DNA of 19,597 nucleotides from Planctomycetota bacterium (GTDB lineage Bacteria; Planctomycetota; Phycisphaerae; Sedimentisphaerales; Anaerohalosphaeraceae): the NCBI GenBank assembly GCA_012519365.1, contig JAAYQH010000110.1, forward strand, positions 1 to 19,597, in the 5' to 3' direction. Below are positions 14,400 through 19,597 of the stretch, piece by piece (positions within the stretch are counted from its first letter, which is position 1; each line of letters opens with the position of its first letter). The position numbers were made by a program, and so were the translations under genes. The notes under the pieces were generated by a model. That model was not told the DNA's origin. It did not search any database and saw only the letters and a program-made list of their open reading frames with translations.

Positions 14400-14560
14400 C
14401 CTGTGTTGCTCCTATTGCACAGGCCGTTTGGCCAGCCGGTGCAAGGCCGTGCAGCGGCGGCGGGTTATTGTGTCAATCGTGTCAATGTGGACAAAAAGGC
14501 CGCGAATCGAGTGTTGCTAAGCGCTCAGTGAAAATTGTCATAGATTGCGGAGAGGTCATC

Positions 14561-15868
14561 GTGAAAAAGATGCAGCGAAAAGTCATTCGTTTTCTAAAGC
14601 AGTATCGAATGGATCCGGCTGATGTTGATTTTGCCGAGTCCGTTGAGGCGTTTTTGTCGGAGATGCAGCGGGGCCTTGCCGGGCGGAAAAGCACCCTTGA
14701 GATGATTCCCACCTATCTGACGACGGAAAACGAAGTCCCTATCGGCAAGCGAGTCATTGTCGCCGATGCCGGCGGGACGAACTTTCGCGTGGCCACGGTG
14801 TACTTTGATGCCGACAAGAAGCCTGTTATCGAAAACCTGCACGTGTTTACGATGCCTGGGGTTGAACGCCAGCTGAGCAGGGTCGAGTTTTTCAATGCGA
14901 TGGCCGAGTATTTTTGCAGCGTTGCGGATATGTCCGAAAACATCGGATTTTGCTTTTCCTACCCCGTTGAGATTCAGCCGAACAAGGACGGGCGGATGAT
15001 TCGCTTTTCCAAAGAAATCAAGGTTACCGGCGTGGAGGGGCAGCTTGTCGGCGAACATCTCAATCGTGCTTTAGTAGCGATGGGGTTGCCGGCTGGCAAA
15101 CATATAGTCCTGCTCAACGACACGGTCGCAACGCTGTTGGCAGGCGTGGGCTATCAAAATCGCGTGTTTGACAGTTTTATAGGTTTTATTCTTGGCACGG
15201 GAACCAACTGCGCCTACATCGAACACAACGCGGAGATCAAAAAGAAAAAGGGTCTCGACCCCCGCGGCACACAGATTATCAACACCGAATCCGGCGGCAT
15301 GGGTCGGGGCTATCGCGGCACATTGGATGTGCGGTTTGATAAAACCACCGTCAATCCGGGTGTGAATGTGTTTGAAAAGATGATTTCCGGTGCCTATCTG
15401 GGTCCTTTATGTTTGTTTGTGCTGCGGCAAGCCTGTCGGGACGGCCTGTTCAGCAAACACGCTGCTGCGATTTTGAATACGCTGTCCGATTTCGACACGA
15501 AGGATATGAATATGTTTTTGCTGTATCCTTACGGCGGCAACCCGCTGGCTGAGGCGTGCCGACAGGGTGGCGTTGAGGATATTCTCACGGCCTGGTACAT
15601 CGCCGACCGCCTGACCGAACGGGCCGCCAAACTCTCGGCGGTGAATCTGGCGGCGATGGCTGTCAAGAGCGGTCGGGGCATTGATCCGACCCGTCCGATC
15701 TGTATCGTGGCCGAAGGGACGACTTTTTACAAAATGAAGTCGCTCAAATCCCGCATTGAGTATTACCTCAAACAGTTCCTTGAAAACAAAAAGGGCATCT
15801 TTACCGACATGGCTCAGGTGGAGAATGCCACCCTTATCGGTGCTGCCATCGCGGGCTTAACCAACTGA
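14561..15868 (+). CDS. Eukaryotic-type hexokinase
   Basis: A 435-residue protein of the hexokinase family typical of eukaryotes (Hexokinase_1 and _2 domains), not the bacterial ROK or Glk type. It phosphorylates glucose or related hexoses with ATP. Motifs in order: IPTYLTTENEVPIG (about 49-62), phosphate-1 loop DAGGTNFR (69-76), sugar-binding FSYPVEI (132-138), catalytic Asp187 in LLNDTVATLLAG, phosphate-2 GTGTN (212-216), NTESGGMG, NPGVNVFEKMISGAYLG, and the adenosine motif AEGTTFYK near the end. I chose the GTG at 14561 because GGAGAGG (14549-14555) is five bases before it. The frame stays open upstream to a TTG overlapping the galE stop, but that extension is Cys-rich and unlike the family. 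It lies 161 bp after galE on the same strand. Confidence 0.88.
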   Translation: MKKMQRKVIRFLKQYRMDPADVDFAESVEAFLSEMQRGLAGRKSTLEMIPTYLTTENEVPIGKRVIVADAGGTNFRVATVYFDADKKPVIENLHVFTMPGVERQLSRVEFFNAMAEYFCSVADMSENIGFCFSYPVEIQPNKDGRMIRFSKEIKVTGVEGQLVGEHLNRALVAMGLPAGKHIVLLNDTVATLLAGVGYQNRVFDSFIGFILGTGTNCAYIEHNAEIKKKKGLDPRGTQIINTESGGMGRGYRGTLDVRFDKTTVNPGVNVFEKMISGAYLGPLCLFVLRQACRDGLFSKHAAAILNTLSDFDTKDMNMFLLYPYGGNPLAEACRQGGVEDILTAWYIADRLTERAAKLSAVNLAAMAVKSGRGIDPTRPICIVAEGTTFYKMKSLKSRIEYYLKQFLENKKGIFTDMAQVENATLIGAAIAGLTN

Positions 15869-15950
15869 GAGCAGCTGCCCGTGCCGCGTGTCTGTGTCTC
15901 GCATTTGAGATAGAGGAAAAACAGAGGTTTTTTGTTTTTTTATGATTTTT

Positions 15951-16003
15951 CCTGCCGCAGAGCAGACATCATCGGTCTGCCCCTGTCGAGCAACGGCGGC
16001 AGG
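15951..16003. other. Long-range stem with nested hairpin
   Basis: CCTGCCGC (15951-15958) pairs perfectly with GCGGCAGG (15996-16003). Inside lies a second perfect hairpin, GCAGAC (15962-15967) with GTCTGC (15975-15980) and a 7-nt loop. No T-run follows on the plus strand, and the minus-strand side is followed by A rather than T, so it is not a standard terminator on either strand. Confidence 0.45.
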
Positions 16004-16182
16004 GACACCGGCCGTGAGGAATTGAGAATTCAGTGCTTAGGGCGTTGCCCATTGTGTGTTTGGTTGGGGCTTAATCCCCTTTTGAGGGTTGATACAGGGT
16101 GACGCAAAAGAGTTTTTTTTGCATAAATCCACCCTTTTTTGCCTAAAAAAACCGTTTTTGAGCCTGTTTTGGAACTTTGCGG

Positions 16183-16210
16183 TTAATAACCCTCCTCGCT
16201 TTGATATAAT
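16183..16210 (+). promoter_or_regulatory. Candidate promoter of the sigma-FecR operon
   Basis: A perfect TATAAT (16205-16210) with a weak -35 element TTAATA (16183-16188) at 16-bp spacing. Transcription would begin near 16217, about 30 nt before the sigma factor start. The weak -35 box and the phased A/T tracts just upstream could mean that curvature or an activator assists this promoter. Confidence 0.45.
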
Positions 16211-16245
16211 ACTACGGTAAGTTAGAATGGTTAGGGTGACTCTAT

Positions 16246-16791
16246 TTGCATAAAATGGACAGAAAAGGTCAATTAAATTCCGACCAGTTTGTCAGGCTGG
16301 TAACACAAAACCAAAAGAAGATTCTAGCGTTCATATTGTACTATGTCCCGATTTATTCGGATGCTGAGGATATTCTTCAGGAAACCCTTGCGACCTTGTG
16401 GCGTAAGTTTGACGACTATGAGATTGGCACCGATTTTCTTATGTGGGGCATCACCGTTGCGAGGTATGAGGTTCTTCGGCATTATCGCTCGCGCAAGACC
16501 GCGGGCAAATTTCATTTTGATGAGCGTTTGCAGGAGGTTATCGAGACTGAAACGCCGTCGCATCTGGATCGTTTTGATGATCGTATCGATACCCTCAGGC
16601 AATGTCTGAAAAAATTAAGCAGTAGCGAGACCACACTGTTGAATATGCGCTATGAACAGGAATTGACGTTCGCCAAAATCGGCTATCGGCTGGGGCTGTC
16701 GTCGGTGGCGGTGTTTAAGCGGATCGGCAAAATTCACGAACGCCTTGTTCACTGTATACGGCTGTATTTTGCCGGCGAGGAGCGCTTATGA
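16246..16791 (+). CDS. ECF-like sigma-70 factor, planctomycete/verrucomicrobial type
   Basis: A 181-residue sigma factor with region 2 (about 15-83; YSDAEDILQETLATLWRKF and the -10 recognition helix FLMWGITVARYEVLRHYR) and region 4 (about 117-172; LLNMRYEQELTFAKIGYRLGL as the helix-turn-helix). Regions 1.1 and 3 are missing, as in ECF factors. The wording resembles the Rhodopirellula/Verrucomicrobium sigma family that is encoded beside FecR proteins. I chose the TTG at 16246 because AGGGTGA (16233-16239) is six bases upstream; the ATG at 16255 would drop three residues and is 15 bases away. It overlaps the next gene by 4 bp (ATGA), so sigma and FecR are probably made together. Target promoters are unknown. 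Confidence 0.85.
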   Translation: MHKMDRKGQLNSDQFVRLVTQNQKKILAFILYYVPIYSDAEDILQETLATLWRKFDDYEIGTDFLMWGITVARYEVLRHYRSRKTAGKFHFDERLQEVIETETPSHLDRFDDRIDTLRQCLKKLSSSETTLLNMRYEQELTFAKIGYRLGLSSVAVFKRIGKIHERLVHCIRLYFAGEERL

Positions 16792-18473
16792 CCGCACCGT
16801 TGAACAACCGAACGCGGACGACGGCGCTGACGTTTAAATCGCTCGAAGGGCTATGCTCCGATGAAGAAACGCGCGAACTGGCCGTTATTTTGGCTCAGGA
16901 TGCCGAGGCGCGGGACTATTACTATGACAGTATCACTGCCTATATTGGGCTGAATTTCATGGGGATTCTTTCGGAACTGGAGGCGGCTGATTCGGCATTT
17001 CTTGACCAGCGATTGTGGCAGGCCCTGTCGGAAATCGAAAAGAGTGCGCCGGTTGCTGCGGTGTCCAAGACCGTCGAGCCGCCGCGGCCCGTGCTGGTTG
17101 AACCTGTTGCCCGCGAAAAAGCCGTGCATCGGGTTAATACGATGTCCTTTTATACAGCGATTGCGTCATTGGCGGCGGTGGTGTTGTTGCTGGTCTTTGT
17201 CCGCTTTGCGCCAATTACGGTATCGCGGGATGTGGCCACACTGATCGACAGCATTAATGCCCAGTGGGATGAGTCCAACGGCTCAATCCACAACGGCATG
17301 CGACTGATGACCAAGGTCGATCCGCTGTATCTGCGAAAGGGGTTTGCCCAGATTCTTTTTGACAATAACGCTCGTGTGACGGTGGAAGGGCCGGCAGAAT
17401 TTGAGATACTCGATAATGACCGTCTTAAATTGCATTATGGTCGGGCTTATTCGGTTGTACCACAGGAAGCGATGGGGTTTTCGGTGGTTACGCCGACAGC
17501 GCTGATTATTGATTTGGGCACGGAATTCGGCGTCCAGGCCGATCTGTACGGCGGCACAGAGCTGCATGTTCTTCGAGGCAAAACCACCCTTGTGGCCGGG
17601 CAGGCAGATGAAAAAGTCAGTTTGGTTGTGGATGAGGGGGCGGCCAAACGCATCACACACAGCGCCTCCCCGGTCGTCGATATTTCCCTGAATGACCGGA
17701 TGTTTGTGCGGCATATCAACTCTCGAACTCATTTTGTCTGGCGCGGACAGACGAGTTTGAATCTGGCAGATGTCGTCGGCGGCGGCGACGGTTTTGGTAC
17801 CGGATGTCTCGAATCTGCTATCGATCCGGCCACGGGGGAATACGGCGATTATCGTTCGGTGGATCGCCGCTCGGACGGGCAGTATGTGCCGGTGGAGTGG
17901 AACCGCTATATTGATGGGGTGTTTGTGCCGGCAGGGGGGGCGGATCAGGTCGTCAGCACGGCCGGGCATGTTTTTGAACAGTGCCCTGCGACCAACGGCG
18001 TGTATTATGTCGAAATCATTAACGGGTCGGGACGCTATCTTGGCGATTACCGGCCGGGCGAGCCTCTGGGGCAATTAGACGGCACGGTACACGGAACGGC
18101 CGATTATCCAAGTTTGTTTATGCATGCCAATACAGGTATTACCTTTGATCTGGATGCGATTCGGGACGCGATGCCGGGGATTTCTGTGACTGCCTTTACC
18201 GCCAAAGCGGGGCTGTCTTCCCGGGCGCCGCGCGAGGGGAACGCGGATTTTTGGGTGCTTGTTGACGGACAGGTGCGATTTTCGCGTCAGGGCGTTCGCG
18301 ACAAAGGGCTGGCGTTTGATATCACTGTTCCGCTGGCCAAGACGGATCGTTTTCTGACCCTTGTGACGACCGACGGTGGGGATGTTGATCGTCCCGGAAC
18401 GGAATTTGGGCTGGGGACCGATTCGGATTGGTGTGTGTTTGGCCGACCTGTATTGAAATTGAGTGAGCGATAA
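16788..18473 (+). CDS. FecR-domain membrane protein, likely anti-sigma partner
   Basis: A 561-residue protein with an N-terminal cytoplasmic helical part (about 20-85), one membrane helix (about 119-139), and a periplasmic FecR domain (about 180-270). The FecR domain includes GFAQILFDNNARVTVEGPAE, GRAYSVVP and VVTPTALIIDLGTEFGV. The C-terminal part (about 300-561) looks beta-rich and ends with LTLVTTDGGDVDR...SDWCVFGRPVLKL, reminiscent of NPCBM-type sugar-binding domains. In classic FecI/FecR systems the FecR protein holds or activates the sigma factor in response to an outside signal; here an added sugar-binding domain could sense glycan directly. This is inference. The ATG overlaps the sigma gene stop by 4 bp. 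A typical zinc-binding anti-sigma motif is not seen. Confidence 0.85.
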   Translation: MTAPLNNRTRTTALTFKSLEGLCSDEETRELAVILAQDAEARDYYYDSITAYIGLNFMGILSELEAADSAFLDQRLWQALSEIEKSAPVAAVSKTVEPPRPVLVEPVAREKAVHRVNTMSFYTAIASLAAVVLLLVFVRFAPITVSRDVATLIDSINAQWDESNGSIHNGMRLMTKVDPLYLRKGFAQILFDNNARVTVEGPAEFEILDNDRLKLHYGRAYSVVPQEAMGFSVVTPTALIIDLGTEFGVQADLYGGTELHVLRGKTTLVAGQADEKVSLVVDEGAAKRITHSASPVVDISLNDRMFVRHINSRTHFVWRGQTSLNLADVVGGGDGFGTGCLESAIDPATGEYGDYRSVDRRSDGQYVPVEWNRYIDGVFVPAGGADQVVSTAGHVFEQCPATNGVYYVEIINGSGRYLGDYRPGEPLGQLDGTVHGTADYPSLFMHANTGITFDLDAIRDAMPGISVTAFTAKAGLSSRAPREGNADFWVLVDGQVRFSRQGVRDKGLAFDITVPLAKTDRFLTLVTTDGGDVDRPGTEFGLGTDSDWCVFGRPVLKLSER

Positions 18474-18598
18474 GGACCGCTTCGTTCCGGCCGAGAGGGT
18501 GCCGATAGGACGAACTGAACAGCGGTATCAACAATGAAACAGGTTTTGGCGGGTGGTCCGTCAAAATTAAAGTAATGTTTTTTTTGTGGAGGTTTATG

Positions 18599-19561
18599 AT
18601 GAAAAGGAAAGTCCTGTTTTTGGCAGTGGCGGTCAGTATCTGTGCGACTCTTGCCCATGCCGGTACCGTGGCCTACTGGCGGTTTGAGGAAGGCCCGGAC
18701 GGCGCCCAAGTCTCACACGGCGGCCTGCCCGACGGTGAGTTTTATCCCGGTGTTGTTGATGTCAGCGGCAGCAACAACAACTTGTCCGTCTGGAACGAAA
18801 GCTGGGCCGGCTACATTTACCGCAGTGAAACGGCCTATTCGAAGGTTCCGCTGAACGGGTTTGAGAACAACTACAGCGTCAAGAACTCCGGCGGTTATCC
18901 GGCGATGTGGACCGATTCCAGCTCCAGCATCAGCAAGATTACCCCTGCGGCCTTTACGATCGAGGCCACGTTCAAGTTGGAAAACGGCGGCTACAAGACC
19001 ATCGTCGGACGCGACAGCCGAGGGTCCGTGACCCAGGGCGAAAACCCCAACGCTGATTTGGCGGCGCTGTATTTCCAGACGGTTCCCAATAACGGCTTTG
19101 CCATCAAGTTCTGCGATGTTTCCGGCTATTGGCACGAGGCAATCGCCCCGGAGAATTCCTACATTGGGTTTGATTGGGGGACCGATCCGGACGGCGAACA
19201 GGCTCCGTGGTACAGCATGGCCGCGGTGAGTGACGGCGCCACATTGTCGCTGTATCTGATTCAAATCGGCAGCGGCGAAGGCTGGAAACTGATTGCCCAG
19301 ACCGACCTGACCGCAAGCGGCAGCCCGAATACGGCGCTGACGGCCGGCACCGGTGACGGCAACGACTGGGATGCGGGCAACTGGACGGTCGGTCGCGGCC
19401 TCTATGCCGGCGGCCATGGCGATCGGGCCTATGGGTACATTGACGAGGTGCGGATCAGTGATTCAGCGCTGTCGGTCAGCGAGTTCCTGGTTCCTGAACC
19501 TGCGACGCTTGTTATTCTCGGTCTTGGCGGACTGGGACTGCTTAAACGCCGCACGCGTTAA
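18599..19561 (+). CDS. LamG-like secreted protein with PEP-CTERM sorting tail
   Basis: A 320-residue secreted protein. Residues 1-21 form a signal peptide ending AHA. The body (about 23-295) starts TVAYWRFEEGP, contains FTIEATFKL and YGYIDEVRISDSALS, and so matches the concanavalin-like LamG fold that binds sugars or proteins. The last 23 residues are a PEP-CTERM tail: VPEPATL, a hydrophobic helix and a KRR end, the signal for an exosortase that anchors or releases proteins at the cell surface. No exosortase gene is in the window. I chose the ATG at 18599, six bases after GGAGG (18588-18592); ATGs at 18596 and 18575 are in frame. It follows the FecR gene by 125 bp and is a likely target or partner of that sigma system. 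Confidence 0.88.
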   Translation: MKRKVLFLAVAVSICATLAHAGTVAYWRFEEGPDGAQVSHGGLPDGEFYPGVVDVSGSNNNLSVWNESWAGYIYRSETAYSKVPLNGFENNYSVKNSGGYPAMWTDSSSSISKITPAAFTIEATFKLENGGYKTIVGRDSRGSVTQGENPNADLAALYFQTVPNNGFAIKFCDVSGYWHEAIAPENSYIGFDWGTDPDGEQAPWYSMAAVSDGATLSLYLIQIGSGEGWKLIAQTDLTASGSPNTALTAGTGDGNDWDAGNWTVGRGLYAGGHGDRAYGYIDEVRISDSALSVSEFLVPEPATLVILGLGGLGLLKRRTR

Positions 19562-19597
19562 TTGAGTACGCAGTCTGTAAAGAAATAAGGCAGCGGG

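Larger units (their letters stand above)
15869..16245. other. Long intergenic region before the sigma factor gene
   Basis: 377 bp without a credible ORF. It contains T-rich stretches just after the hexokinase (15928-15950) that may help termination, a folded element (15951-16003), short GC hairpins (GGGC/GCCC near 16040; GGGG/CCCC near 16067 followed by TTTT), a set of regularly spaced A/T tracts (16106-16170), and a candidate promoter at 16183-16210. Much of this probably belongs to control of the sigma-FecR genes. Confidence 0.5.

Noticed and set aside
14396..14560. N-terminal extension of the hexokinase up to a TTG overlapping the galE stop
   Set aside because: The added residues are Cys-rich and unlike the family, and a good ribosome site sits right before the GTG at 14561.

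Overview
The window looks like a chromosomal stretch from a planctomycete-type bacterium, most likely of the Phycisphaerae / Sedimentisphaerales kind. This is inferred from gene content only: a sigma-70 / FecR / LamG trio with a PEP-CTERM tail, many small lipoproteins, secreted polysaccharide-degrading enzymes of the GH16 and PL11 families, a eukaryotic-type hexokinase, and frequent GTG or TTG starts. I see no phage, transposon, CRISPR array or tRNA, and coding density is that of an ordinary chromosome.

Region 1 (1-3392, + strand) is a lipoprotein operon: the end of a COG3014-family gene, then ycfL-like, lpoB-like and a DUF4056 lipoprotein. LpoB activates the peptidoglycan synthase PBP1b in enterobacteria, so this is probably an envelope-growth module. 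Region 2 (3634-8676) has a secreted GH16 glycoside hydrolase on the minus strand, a stand-alone and divergent hisF, and a secreted PL11 rhamnogalacturonan lyase.

Region 3 (8677-9142) lies between converging gene ends and holds what I consider the best candidate for something undescribed. It has a consensus TATAAT box, about 200 nt with no credible ORF but several hairpins closed by a perfect 8-bp stem, and a strong intrinsic terminator. I do not recognise the RNA family.

Region 4 (9143-12545, minus strand) reads xerD, mlaF, mlaD, pqiC. It is an MCE lipid-transport module with no permease gene beside it, preceded by a XerC/D recombinase. Region 5 (12744-15868, + strand) has an unknown lipoprotein, galE (UDP-glucose 4-epimerase) and the hexokinase, which suggests hexose activation for glycan synthesis or galactose use.

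Region 6 (15869-19561, + strand) starts with a 377-bp gap containing a folded element and phased A/T tracts. A sigma factor gene follows, overlapping a membrane-anchored FecR protein by 4 bp, then a LamG-like PEP-CTERM surface protein. These three probably form one surface-sensing or surface-display module.

Several likely promoters share a TACAAT or TATAAT -10 box with a 16-17 bp spacer, which suggests housekeeping sigma control. All functional calls are by eye from translated sequence and motifs; no database search was possible.
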